This document shows, one piece after another, positions 1 through 7,859 of a DNA stretch of 64,000 nucleotides. Position 1 is the first letter of the stretch. Each line of letters begins with the position of its first letter. The notes under the pieces were generated by a model. That model did no database searches and was not told the DNA's origin. It saw only the letters and a program-made list of their open reading frames with translations. Position numbers and translations under genes: made by a program. The DNA is taken from positions 7,564,001 to 7,628,000 of the forward strand of contig NZ_CP035758.1 of assembly GCF_004208415.1 (NCBI RefSeq), written 5' to 3'. The DNA is from Ktedonosporobacter rubrisoli. Lineage in GTDB: Bacteria > Chloroflexota > Ktedonobacteria > Ktedonobacterales > Ktedonobacteraceae.

Positions 1-279
1 CAAGGCGCGCTTGGAGGCATTCTGATCAGTATTCTTGTGGGGGGGCTGGCCTGGTTCATCTTCCACTCCTGGCAATTAAGCGTAGCGGCAGGGCTGGGCT
101 TTGGCCTGACCTTACTCGTCGCCTCCATTTGTGGCATCATCTTGCCCAATCTTTTGCATCGCTTGCGCCTGCGCGGTAGCCTGATCACCGCTCCTTTGCT
201 CGATCCGGCCATTGCAATTATTAGTCTTGGTACCTTCTTTGCCCTTACCTTAGAGCTGCTGGAAAGGCTGCACATCTGA
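1..279 (+). CDS. MgtE-like divalent cation transporter, C-terminal fragment
   Basis: The frame is open from base 1, so the gene starts outside the window and only about 92 codons are seen. They encode hydrophobic helices with a Gly-rich loop, the pattern GIILPNLLHRLRL, and a late LDPA motif before the last helix. MgtE-type Mg2+ channels end this way, with a conserved Asp-Pro-Ala in the last transmembrane bundle. The product would be an inner-membrane channel subunit. A related SLC41-type transporter is possible. The stop is followed by about 150 bp without a gene before the tRNA. Confidence 0.6.
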   Translation, partial: QGALGGILISILVGGLAWFIFHSWQLSVAAGLGFGLTLLVASICGIILPNLLHRLRLRGSLITAPLLDPAIAIISLGTFFALTLELLERLHI

Positions 280-435
280 AAGCGTTCTCTTGAGAGAGGG
301 TGAATAGCCTGGCAAAAAGAAATTTCTGGGACAACCGCCCAAAAGCTCAAAAAGGGTATTGACGAATCAGGCTGATTAGTATATACTGCTAATCGTTCGA
401 GAGAGCAATGAGCCTCTCAGGACAATTGAGCACTT

Positions 436-507
436 TCCTCGATAGCTCAACGGTAGAGCAACCGGCTGTTAACCGGTGGGTTACAGGTTCGAATCCTGTT
501 CGAGGAG
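436..507 (+). tRNA. tRNA-Asn (anticodon GTT)
   Basis: A complete cloverleaf can be drawn. The acceptor stem is TCCTCGA/TCGAGGA. The D arm holds GCTC...GAGC. The anticodon stem ACCGG/CCGGT carries the loop CTGTTAA, giving anticodon GTT. The T arm is ACAGG-TTCGAAT-CCTGT, and the discriminator is G. CCA is not encoded. A terminator hairpin follows directly. The 3' part is repeated 2.7 kb downstream (3184-3269), which suggests that this tRNA served as an integration site. Confidence 0.95.
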
Positions 508-546
508 CTAACGACACCCGGAACACGTTTCCGGGTGTTTTTTTGT
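461..546 (+). repeat. tRNA-Asn 3'-end direct repeat, copy 1 (att-like)
   Basis: From the anticodon stem through the terminator T-run, this segment is repeated at 3184-3269 with two mismatches in 86 bp. The copies have the same orientation, and 2.7 kb of accessory DNA lies between them. Integrases that use tRNA genes commonly leave this arrangement: an intact tRNA at one end and a 3' fragment at the other. Confidence 0.8.
514..544 (+). terminator. Rho-independent terminator of tRNA-Asn
   Basis: Stem ACACCCGGAA pairs with TTCCGGGTGT around a short loop and is followed by seven T. It sits 6 bases after the tRNA 3' end. Confidence 0.9.
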
Positions 547-565
547 GCCATAACATTGATGACAT

Positions 566-595
566 GCTAGAGGCTGTGCTGGCACAGCCTCTAGC
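566..595. repeat. 14-bp perfect palindrome with 2-bp centre
   Basis: GCTAGAGGCTGTGC is followed by TG and then its exact reverse complement. It lies between the tRNA terminator and the left end of the IS5 element. Both outer ends contain CTAG, the sequence that also flanks the IS. It could be an older insertion scar or a cruciform target. No promoter or T-run is attached. Confidence 0.7.
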
Positions 596-606
596 AACTT
601 TTCTAG

Positions 607-1463
607 AGTCTGTTAGGGACTCAACTTCAACTGGATGAACTGATGAAGCATTACCCAAGCAAACACCACCAGGTGCAAGCCGGCCAGCGTGGCAGGAAGC
701 CGCTCATAATCGTGCACCATGCGCCGGAAGCGCGTGGTCCAGGCGAACGAGCGTTCCACCACCCAGCGGCGTGGCAGCAGGACAAAGCCACGCTTGGCTT
801 CGGGCAGTTTGACGACTTCCAAGCGGATGCCCTGCGCTTTGGCTGCCTGCTCCGGCTCGTCGCCCGTATAGCCAGCATCGACGTAGGCCAGCTCCACATG
901 CTCTCCAGTGGCGGCTTGCACGGCGGCCAGTTCCCCGACCTGGGCTCGATCCTGCTCATTGGCCGGGGTGACCAGCAGTGCCAACAGGTCCCCCAACGTA
1001 TCGACGGCCACATGAACCTTGCTCCCTTTGTGCCGTTTGGCTCCATCATAGCCGGCTCGATGCCCACTTTCCGGCGTCGATTGCAGGGTGTGGCTCTCGA
1101 AGATGGCCGCGCTGGGGTGCCCCTTGCGTCCTTTGATGCCCTGCAACAAGAGACGCACATCGTGGACGATGGCCTCAAAACAGCCGGCAGCCAACCACCG
1201 CTGGGTCTGCTGAGAGACGACGATATACCAGGGCGGCAGGTCGTGCGGCATCATGCGCCAGGAGGCTCCTGTCCGCACAATCCAACGCAAGCCATTCAAC
1301 ACTTCTCTCATCTCATACTGCCGTTGCCCAGCATCTTCGGGCAACAAGGTCAGATAGGGGGCGATAAACGCCCATTCCTCATCGGGGACATCACTTGGAT
1401 AGGGTTTTCTGATCGTCATGCGACCATTGTATCATCGATTCGCTATTGAGTCCCTAACAGACT
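607..1463 (-). mobile_element. IS5-family insertion sequence, 857 bp
   Basis: Perfect 18-bp inverted repeats bound the element: AGTCTGTTAGGGACTCAA at 607-624 and its reverse complement at 1446-1463. Both ends are flanked by CTAG (603-606 and 1464-1467). Since CTAG is palindromic, it can be either target duplication or part of the repeat. IS5-group elements often target CTAG-like sites. One minus-strand transposase gene fills the element, and its stop codon lies inside the left inverted repeat. Confidence 0.92.
613..1419 (-). CDS. IS5-family transposase with altered first DDE residue
   Basis: The product is 268 residues, a normal length for a compact IS5 transposase. The N-terminal DUF4096-type segment (PDEEWAFIAPYL, then RWIVRTGASWR) is followed by a DDE nuclease domain. 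YDGAKRHKGSKVH is typical, the second acid lies in VDAGYTG, and the glutamate lies in VVERSFAW. The first catalytic position, usually an Asp in an FDS context, reads FES here. It keeps an acidic side chain, but such a change often abolishes activity, so the element may be dead in spite of perfect ends. The gene is read toward the tRNA. Confidence 0.92.
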   Translation of the reverse strand: MTIRKPYPSDVPDEEWAFIAPYLTLLPEDAGQRQYEMREVLNGLRWIVRTGASWRMMPHDLPPWYIVVSQQTQRWLAAGCFEAIVHDVRLLLQGIKGRKGHPSAAIFESHTLQSTPESGHRAGYDGAKRHKGSKVHVAVDTLGDLLALLVTPANEQDRAQVGELAAVQAATGEHVELAYVDAGYTGDEPEQAAKAQGIRLEVVKLPEAKRGFVLLPRRWVVERSFAWTTRFRRMVHDYERLPATLAGLHLVVFAWVMLHQFIQLKLSP

Positions 1464-1592
1464 CTAGAGATGCATATGCTGATGAGATGTTTGATCTGTC
1501 CTTGATGTTGTATTAGATCGCGCAAGCTGGGCCAGATTACTTAGTACTATAGTCGCACTTAGGTGAGAGACTAGGGGGAAAAGGAGAATGCA

Positions 1593-2008
1593 ATGTTTTC
1601 CTCAGTCGAAGAGTCGCGAGGATGGGCGGAGCAATTGGAAGACATTGAGAAGCGTTTGTCCCCTCATATTGAGCGAGCCGAGCCACATCAACGAGCCATG
1701 AGTTACTTGCGAGGATTGATGCGTACGACTGAATGCAAAATGGGTGATGTCTGGCCTAATTGGCTGGAGAAGGGACTCCAGACAGGTTCCAGTGCTTGCT
1801 CAAGCATGCACATTGGGATGCCGATGCCATGCGTGATGACCTGCAAGCGTATGTGCTGGCTCACCTGGCCGATCCCAAAGCCGTTCTTGCTATTGACGAG
1901 ACAGGCTTTGGGAAAAAGGGGAAGAAGCCTGCAGGCGTAGCTCCACAGTACAGCGGAACGGTTGGCAAGATCGCCAATTGTCAGATAGGTGTCTCTTTGA
2001 CCTATTAA
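1593..2008 (+). pseudogene. IS701-family transposase remnant, frameshifted and truncated
   Basis: The first frame from ATG 1593 gives an IS701-like N-terminus (RAMSYLRGLM). At about 1757-1763 the reading continues in another frame as AGEGTPDRFQCLLKHAHWD, then IDETGFGKKG and YSGTVGKIANCQIGV, all typical of IS701 transposases. One base appears to be missing near 1760. The homology stops at TAA 2008, after about 140 residues, whereas the family is usually about 400. It is a dead fragment from which the catalytic core has been lost, and no matching inverted repeat was seen. Confidence 0.85.
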
Positions 2009-2078
2009 ATAGAGATATATATTGTTGTGACGGTACTAGATTAGCTCTGATGCCCAAATTTGAGAGCTAACCAATTTT

Positions 2079-2879
2079 CTATTTGTTTTCATGGGAAGCT
2101 GTGTTAGCCTTTAAAATTGTTCGCAGCTCGTCAGGACTGAGAAGTTTATCAGGATTTCTGTGTATCATTCGATGGCAATTTGCACATAGTGGAAGCATAT
2201 CGTTTGATGGGTCTACCAGCGTTTCTTCTGTGTACTCTGCAACTGGCCGTAAGTGATGTATTTCAATAAAACCGTTGCCGAGAGGACCATAAGCCTCAGA
2301 AAAAGAGAAGTCGCATACATAACAACGAACACCATGTATTTTAATTGCTTCTGCTCTCAATCTTGGATTGCGCTCATGCGTATTAGTCAACCTGAGTTGG
2401 GATTTACCTTCTCTGAAATAGTACGGTTCCGAAGCTTCCTCAATTTTCAAAGCCTCAATATCTTTCTTGGCAACATATAGAATGCTTTTTATCCTTTGAA
2501 GGATAAATTGTGTGGGCCTAGATTTTGTATGGCTTATATAGCGGAAACGTCCTTCATACCTGAAACCAAAGTTAGGAAATTCATTTTTGTGCTTTCGATA
2601 GAATACAAGCAGCTCCAGATCAGCGGCATCGTGCTCTATGATAAGCTTATCAGTACGTCCTTCTGGTTGACCATCCCAATAAAGGGTATCTCCGCAGAGT
2701 AGATCATACAATTGTGGCCTATCCTTTGCTTTTTTCTCAGTTATAAATAACCAGATAGATTTGTACCCTGCCGGACGAAAAACACCGTTTTTGAGGCTTG
2801 CATCTTTGATATTAAATATGTCTTGTAAATTGCGTCTCGTATAAAGGTTATTTTCTGTCAGTTTCTCAGATGAGAGCAT
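2079..2879 (-). CDS. HNH endonuclease, McrA-like, with DUF3427-like N-terminus
   Basis: ATG 2879 is chosen because GGGAGAG lies six bases upstream; in-frame ATGs at 2885 and 2918 have poorer spacing. The product is about 266 residues. The C-terminal third holds an HNH nuclease: two zinc-type Cys pairs (CYVCDF and CANCH) surround the core EIHHLRPVAEY, and MLPLCANCHRMIHR completes the motif. The N-terminal part contains LLCGDTLYWDGQPEGR and FRYEGRFRYISH, which resembles the DUF3427-type domain often joined to restriction enzymes. The likely role is cleavage of foreign or modified DNA. It is cargo of the tRNA-bounded island, has lower GC than its neighbours and has no methylase partner. Confidence 0.8.
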   Translation of the reverse strand: MLSSEKLTENNLYTRRNLQDIFNIKDASLKNGVFRPAGYKSIWLFITEKKAKDRPQLYDLLCGDTLYWDGQPEGRTDKLIIEHDAADLELLVFYRKHKNEFPNFGFRYEGRFRYISHTKSRPTQFILQRIKSILYVAKKDIEALKIEEASEPYYFREGKSQLRLTNTHERNPRLRAEAIKIHGVRCYVCDFSFSEAYGPLGNGFIEIHHLRPVAEYTEETLVDPSNDMLPLCANCHRMIHRNPDKLLSPDELRTILKANTASHENK

Positions 2880-3183
2880 ATGCATCTCTCCCTTTCTCAT
2901 TGCACAGGAGTTGGCCAAAACATATTATCCTTCTATAATTATTTTTAGCACTTAATTATAAGGAAATAAATACTTTGGTATTCATGTATATTTTGTATCC
3001 CTCAGAAATCGGCTTAGCAAATTCGTTTATGCAGTGATAGCTATACTTGCTGCGTGATAAGTGGAAATAACAGAGCATAGCTAGGAATGAATGACAAGCT
3101 GTACTGTGCTCCTAGCATATTTAAATTGTTTGGGTATGCTTCTTGTGACCTTTCACAATAGGTGGTCTGGGTCTTTGGAAGTT

Positions 3184-3269
3184 ACCGGCTGTTAACCAGT
3201 GGGTTACAGGTTCGAATCCTGTTCGAGGAGCTAACGACACCCGGAACACGTGTCCGGGTGTTTTTTTGT
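3184..3269 (+). repeat. tRNA-Asn 3'-end direct repeat, copy 2
   Basis: This copy holds the anticodon stem-loop with GTT, the T arm, the acceptor 3' strand and the terminator, but no D arm or 5' acceptor strand, so it is not a tRNA. It differs from 461-546 at two positions. One change (CCGG to CCAG) breaks an anticodon-stem pair. It marks the right boundary of the island. The 250 bp to its left (2919-3183) are AT-rich with no gene seen. Confidence 0.8.
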
Positions 3270-3532
3270 TCTCTGCGCCTGGAAAAGCTGCGTGGATTGG
3301 GCCTTATCAACCACCATCCCAGAAAGTTGTGGACAAACCGATAGGGACGGATAAATGCGAGCAGAAATAAGCAGCACCTCCTCCAATGCGTGAGGAAAGA
3401 GCAAAAGAGATAAGATTGATTTTTACTATCGTTGACAAAATCAAGGATGGATGCTATAAATACTAAAGAACAAAGTGTCATTCTGCATTGGATGAAGGAA
3501 GCCAAAACGCGCGTTCGGAGGCACAGTCTGAT

Positions 3533-3988
3533 ATGGAAGCATTTGAAGAGAGATTCTTTCACCAGTTGGCGTTTGCCTGCTCTGAAGCGAAGCAGACCTT
3601 TACCCAGCAGCTTGGAATGAGCCAGGCACGATGGCAACTCCTGATCCTTTTGGATAGTCATGGCGAGATGAGCCATGCGGCTCTTCAGCAACAGTTATCC
3701 CTCGATGGAGCCACGATCACCCGTTTGGTCAAGCAGTTTGAGGCAGAAGGTAGCGTTAGTCGCCGTCTTGATCCTCAGAATAATCGCTACACCCTCATCT
3801 CTTTGACGCCTTCTGGACATGAGATCACCGCTGACATTCGGGCAAGCCACCGCACGTTTGCAGCGCAATTGCTCGGTGGCATCCCCAGAGAAGAGCAAGA
3901 AGCCGTGTTGCGGGTTCTTGAACAGTTACGTTCGAATATGCGCCTGCACAAGCCCGAGGGCGACGAGCAGCCATCAGTACTCCCATAA
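3533..3988 (+). CDS. MarR-family transcriptional regulator
   Basis: Start ATG 3533 has GGAGG upstream at 3517-3521. The upstream ATG 3488 has no ribosome site. The product of about 151 residues has the usual MarR size. It contains the winged-helix segment LGMSQARWQLLILLDSHGE, then recognition-helix residues DGATITRLVKQFEAEG and the wing RRLDPQNNRYTLISLT. It should act as a dimer that represses nearby genes until a small ligand binds. The hydrolase gene starts 111 bp downstream on the same strand and is the likely target or partner. Confidence 0.88.
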   Translation: MEAFEERFFHQLAFACSEAKQTFTQQLGMSQARWQLLILLDSHGEMSHAALQQQLSLDGATITRLVKQFEAEGSVSRRLDPQNNRYTLISLTPSGHEITADIRASHRTFAAQLLGGIPREEQEAVLRVLEQLRSNMRLHKPEGDEQPSVLP

Positions 3989-4099
3989 GACAAAGACAGC
4001 GCGAGAGTGGCAGCAGCCGCCTCAACGTCGTGCGCAGGTTCCAGAGAAGCATCTTCACAGGAAGAACTTATCGCTACTTCCACAAAGAAAGGGATAAAG

Positions 4100-4921
4100 A
4101 TGCAAAGCCTTACAACAGAACATCAGCAGATCAAGCGTTCCAACACCCTATTGCACTACTGGTTAGCAGGGCCAGTTGGTCACCCCTTAGTGGTGTTTAC
4201 GCATGGAGGGGGAATGGATCATCGAATGTTTGAAGTGCAACAAGCCCTGGTCGCCAAAGAGTATCGTGTACTCTTGTGGGATATGCATGGCCGTGGACAA
4301 TCTCAGCCATTGGGTATGGATGGCACCTTTTCCCTTCAAACTGTCGTCGATGATCTGCTTACCATCGTCGATAATCTCGGCTATCAACAAGCGTGTTTTG
4401 TAGGGCAATCAGTTGGATCATATGTCTCTCAAGAAGTCGCACTTCTCTATCCTGAACGTGTTCTTGCCCTCGTGGTGATCGGTGGCTTCTGCTTAACGAT
4501 GGGGATTCCACAATTCCTGAGCAGCAGGACACAAAGAGGAATGAACAATGCTCCTTTTTCAAAATTCAAACAGTTCATGGTGGAGACGGTGGGGATACGG
4601 CCAGAAGTCAAAGCCTACGCGGAGGCCGCCTGTGCTCCGCTGGAAACATGGATTGCGATGAGGAAAGCCATTCCAGATTTCTTTCATGAAGAAGCAGATT
4701 ATCAACTGCCTATGCCTTTTCTGCTCACTCATGGGGCTCTGGATGCACTTCCAGAGATCAAAGAGCATGCTTCCATTTGGGCACAACGCGAATCGAATTG
4801 CCGCTATGTTGTCATCCCTGATGCAGGTCATAACGCCAATCAAGATAATCCTGAGTTTTTCAATCAAGTGCTCCTCAGCTTTCTTCATCAACATGTTCCT
4901 CTGGCGACTTCGCTAGAGTAG
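4100..4921 (+). CDS. Alpha/beta-hydrolase
   Basis: The start is ATG 4100, preceded by AAAGGGATAAAG; upstream in-frame codons encode a composition unlike the family. The product of 273 residues has a complete alpha/beta-hydrolase layout: oxyanion strand FTHGGG, nucleophile elbow VGQSVGS with the catalytic Ser, the acid in THGALDALP, and the His in IPDAGHNANQD. The GRGQS segment after strand 4 is also typical. The substrate cannot be told; esterases, haloperoxidase-like and lactonase members share this plan. It probably forms an operon with the MarR gene. Confidence 0.88.
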   Translation: MQSLTTEHQQIKRSNTLLHYWLAGPVGHPLVVFTHGGGMDHRMFEVQQALVAKEYRVLLWDMHGRGQSQPLGMDGTFSLQTVVDDLLTIVDNLGYQQACFVGQSVGSYVSQEVALLYPERVLALVVIGGFCLTMGIPQFLSSRTQRGMNNAPFSKFKQFMVETVGIRPEVKAYAEAACAPLETWIAMRKAIPDFFHEEADYQLPMPFLLTHGALDALPEIKEHASIWAQRESNCRYVVIPDAGHNANQDNPEFFNQVLLSFLHQHVPLATSLE

Positions 4922-5165
4922 CGGTAGGTCCAGGGGAGGTGGAAAACTACTCAAAGTAAGAGCTTTTTTTCATGCAAACTCTTTCCTCCCCTTCTGGGAA
5001 AAATGCCTATTCCATGTATTGTTTACTGGCTACGTTCTTTGCAATTATGATGGATTGTGTTATATTGGCTGTGAGCGAAGTAGGGAACTGCTGGCTAAAG
5101 TAAGTAATCATCGGCCAGCAAATACCGAGCTCACAGAATTTTCAAATTGTTTGCACGAGCTTTAG

Positions 5166-5251
5166 AGCCTGTTCCAGAGCAAACCACTTGCGTTTTTGGA
5201 CCCGCCAGCTGTTTAATGGGCGGATTGTAGGTTCGCAGCCTACACAGGGAG
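5166..5251 (+). pseudogene. Degenerate tRNA-like sequence (third tRNA 3' end)
   Basis: The T arm is perfect (TGTAGG-TTCGCAG-CCTACA, 5226-5244) and is followed by ACAGGGAG and CTA, matching the layout of a tRNA 3' end. Upstream, AGCCTGT pairs with only five of seven acceptor bases, the D arm is not formable, and the anticodon loop region CTGTTTAA is flanked by an irregular stem. A T-rich terminator-like stretch follows (5270-5290), in the same position as after tRNA-Asn. It is probably a decayed tRNA or old integration scar. Confidence 0.45.
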
Positions 5252-5308
5252 CTAAAAAGGCCTGCTCAGCCTGTTCCGGGCGTTTTTCGTGCAAAGGGGA
5301 ATCGTCTC

Positions 5309-5860
5309 ATGGGCCGTATTATCATTCGCGCTTTGCGCCTCACAGACGCCGACGATATTTATGAATTGATGCATATGCCCAATGTCCTCTGGGGTACCTC
5401 GTTACTTCCTTCAACCAGCATGGAGACCTGGAAACAGATCCTTGAAAGCTGGATTCATGATGAGCATATGCAAGTCTTTATTGCCGAGGTCCAGGGAAAA
5501 GTTGTGGGGGTGGTGACGCTACTTAGCGGCGAGGGACGTACTAAACATGTAGGGGAGGTCACAGTAGCTGTACATGATAAATATCAGGGTCAAGGCATAG
5601 GGAAAATGTTGATGCTCACAGCTATTGACCTTGCCGATAATTGGCTGAATTTGCAGCGGCTTGAGATGGATATCTATACTGATAATGAGCCTGCTGTACG
5701 CCTGGCTAAAAGCTTCGATTTTGAGGTCGAGGGCCAGAGGCGCCAGTGCAGTTTTCGTAGTGGCACCTACATCGATAGCTATTTTATGGCGCGCCTGCGT
5801 GTTCCCCTTCAGGAGAGTTATGCCGAGAAGTTAACGCAGGGATCGTCAGAGGCTAAATAG
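5309..5860 (+). CDS. GNAT-family N-acetyltransferase
   Basis: ATG 5309 follows AAAGGGG at good spacing. The product is 183 residues with the GNAT fold. The acetyl-CoA loop reads VHDKYQGQGIGKMLM (Q/R-x-x-G-x-G type), and the C-terminal strand-helix NEPAVRLAKSFDFEVEGQRR is typical of the RimL/SpeG branch, which acetylates protein N-termini or polyamines. The acceptor substrate is unknown. The next gene, a sensor kinase, begins 18 bp later, so the two are probably cotranscribed. Confidence 0.88.
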   Translation: MGRIIIRALRLTDADDIYELMHMPNVLWGTSLLPSTSMETWKQILESWIHDEHMQVFIAEVQGKVVGVVTLLSGEGRTKHVGEVTVAVHDKYQGQGIGKMLMLTAIDLADNWLNLQRLEMDIYTDNEPAVRLAKSFDFEVEGQRRQCSFRSGTYIDSYFMARLRVPLQESYAEKLTQGSSEAK

Positions 5861-5878
5861 AGAAGAGGGTGATCCGGC

Positions 5879-6994
5879 TTGCCAGAGAAAACAGCTCCTA
5901 TTCGCTACCAAGCTCTTTTTAAGAGCCTGTTAGAGGCTCTCCCTTTGCCAGCGCTCATTATCGATTCTACCCTGGCTATTAGCTATTTTAACCAGCTAGC
6001 GGCGCGTCTGAATGCCCAGGTTTCCCTCGCACCGGCGATGCAGCTTGAGCAGATCATAAGTTATCCCGATATCCTGCAGCTGGTTCGCGAGGCTATTGAG
6101 ACTGGTTGTCCGCGTAAAAAGGAGTATGACAGGCTCAGGGCAAGCAATATCACCTGGAGGGTCGCGGTTGTTCCTCTGGCTCACCTCGAAAGTATCAAGA
6201 AGCGCCCCGAACCCGGGGCTTATAAGTTTTTTGCACTAATGATCGAGGATATGGCCGAACTGCATCGCCTTGAGCAAGTGCAGCGCGATTTTCTTGCCAA
6301 TATTTCACACGAGCTGCGCACCCCGATTACCTCGGTTCGTTTGCTTATTGAGACTCTTGAGGATGTTCTTGACACAGACCCGGACAGGGCCATGGAGTTC
6401 ATCGGTAAGATTGAGGTAGAGGTACAGCATCTTTCAGGTCTTGTCTCGGAACTACTTGAACTGTCTCGTATGGAATCGGGCCAGACCCGGCTCGCGATTG
6501 AGCCGATAGAGGCCGAAAAGCTGGTACGAGAGGTTATGGCGCGTATGCTGCCCCAGGCGCAACGCCATCGCGTGCGTCTTGGCACTTCGATCGATGAGGG
6601 CAATATCCAGGTTGCCGCCGATAGCAAGCTGATTACCCGCGTGCTGGTCAACCTGGTACATAATGCTATCAAGTTTACGCCTTCGGGAGGCACAATTACG
6701 ATAGGCACTGCACAGCAGCCTGAGCAAACTTTTCAGCGCTTCTTCGTCAGCGATACAGGACATGGTATCAAGAAGGAAGATCTACCGCGCATCTTTGAAC
6801 GCTTTTATAAAACTGATCGGGCCCGCTCAAAGGCTAATTTTATTGGACCCGGTGGAGGCGGTAGTGGCCTCGGCCTGGCCATTGCTAAACAGGTGGTGGA
6901 GGCGCATGGAGGCCAGATTATGGCCGAGAGCGAGCTAGAGCAGGGAAGTACTTTTACTTTTACGCTTCCAACTATGGAGGGAAGCGTAGGGTAA
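5879..6994 (+). CDS. Soluble PhoR-type sensor histidine kinase
   Basis: The start is TTG 5879, preceded by GAAGAGGGTG. The product is 371 residues. Residues 10-125 form a PAS-like sensor (LPALIIDSTLAISYFN). The HisKA H-box FLANISHELRTP places the phospho-His near residue 144. The HATPase has the N-box NLVHNAIKFTP, the G1 box VSDTGHGI, the F-box FERFYKTD and a Gly-rich lid GPGGGGSGLGLAI. No transmembrane segment is seen, so the sensing is cytoplasmic. No response regulator gene is adjacent. The kinase resembles PhoR/ResE without the membrane part. Confidence 0.92.
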   Translation: MPEKTAPIRYQALFKSLLEALPLPALIIDSTLAISYFNQLAARLNAQVSLAPAMQLEQIISYPDILQLVREAIETGCPRKKEYDRLRASNITWRVAVVPLAHLESIKKRPEPGAYKFFALMIEDMAELHRLEQVQRDFLANISHELRTPITSVRLLIETLEDVLDTDPDRAMEFIGKIEVEVQHLSGLVSELLELSRMESGQTRLAIEPIEAEKLVREVMARMLPQAQRHRVRLGTSIDEGNIQVAADSKLITRVLVNLVHNAIKFTPSGGTITIGTAQQPEQTFQRFFVSDTGHGIKKEDLPRIFERFYKTDRARSKANFIGPGGGGSGLGLAIAKQVVEAHGGQIMAESELEQGSTFTFTLPTMEGSVG

Positions 6995-7035
6995 CCTGGG
7001 CCCGGCGGCAATGATTTTTGCAGGAGGATACAGCC

Positions 7036-7845
7036 ATGGCGCCTGAGCTAGAGCAGCGTTTGCAGAATATGATGAAAGAGCAGCTGATTGAACTTGTTGG
7101 ACAGCTTGTGGCGCAGCATCCTTCTCTGGAGGCTGCTATATTGCAAGCTGTGGAGAATGTATTGGCTATAAATGAGATCGGTAATGAGGTGACTGAAGAT
7201 TGGGATTTTAGCCGCTCTGCTATTGATGAGGCGCAGACAAGTTCTCAGCTTGAGCAGAAGTTGTCTCCCCGCGATCTCGATGCTTATCGTCAGCGTCTGG
7301 CGGGCTATGCCGCCCGTTTGCAACAAGAGCCAGCTCTGGCACTAAGAAATGATCTGCTTGAGATCGTCGACGAGGCGAAGGAGCGCAGTGATGCTCATGA
7401 TTACCATAATGCCTTGAGTCTTTGTGCCCTCATTTTCGATCAGCGCTTGACCGAGCAAGAGCTGGTTCTGACCAAGCTTTTCGATACCGCCATCGATGCG
7501 ATCATGCTCTTCCTGGAAGCCCTGCTGAATGAGGCTAGCAGCAACCTTATCCTGGATTCCTCTTCAACCCTTACTCCTCTCCTTACCCCGACTTTACGCC
7601 GCCGCTGGCTGGAGCGGCTTTTTCAGCTCTGGCTACAACGTCTTGATGCTTCCTATGCTGATGAACGTATTCCTGAAGTCATCCTTGAGGTCGCCTGGGA
7701 TGAGGATGTTGATTTTCTACAAAATCTTGTGCAAGACGAGCTAGCGCGTCAACATACCGGCATGCATTCTAATATCGTTGACTTTACGCGCCAGTATCGA
7801 AGCAAAACCCTTGAAAGATTTATGAAAGATCTCTCTTCCATTTGA
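7036..7845 (+). CDS. Uncharacterised helical protein
   Basis: ATG 7036 has a strong AGGAGG at 7022-7027. The protein of 269 residues is acidic and predicted to be almost entirely helical, with no signal peptide, membrane segment or catalytic motif that I recognise. The region from about residue 85 on (QRLAGYAARLQQEP, and later LNEASSNLILDSSSTL) looks like a helical-repeat scaffold. It lies 41 bp after the sensor kinase in the same direction, so it may work with it. No function is proposed. Confidence 0.8.
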   Translation: MAPELEQRLQNMMKEQLIELVGQLVAQHPSLEAAILQAVENVLAINEIGNEVTEDWDFSRSAIDEAQTSSQLEQKLSPRDLDAYRQRLAGYAARLQQEPALALRNDLLEIVDEAKERSDAHDYHNALSLCALIFDQRLTEQELVLTKLFDTAIDAIMLFLEALLNEASSNLILDSSSTLTPLLTPTLRRRWLERLFQLWLQRLDASYADERIPEVILEVAWDEDVDFLQNLVQDELARQHTGMHSNIVDFTRQYRSKTLERFMKDLSSI

Positions 7846-7859
7846 GCTCGCTCCCTCTT

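Noticed and set aside
643..1449. Plus-strand frame of 268 codons across the IS5
   Set aside because: It is antisense to a well-supported transposase and has no family residues.
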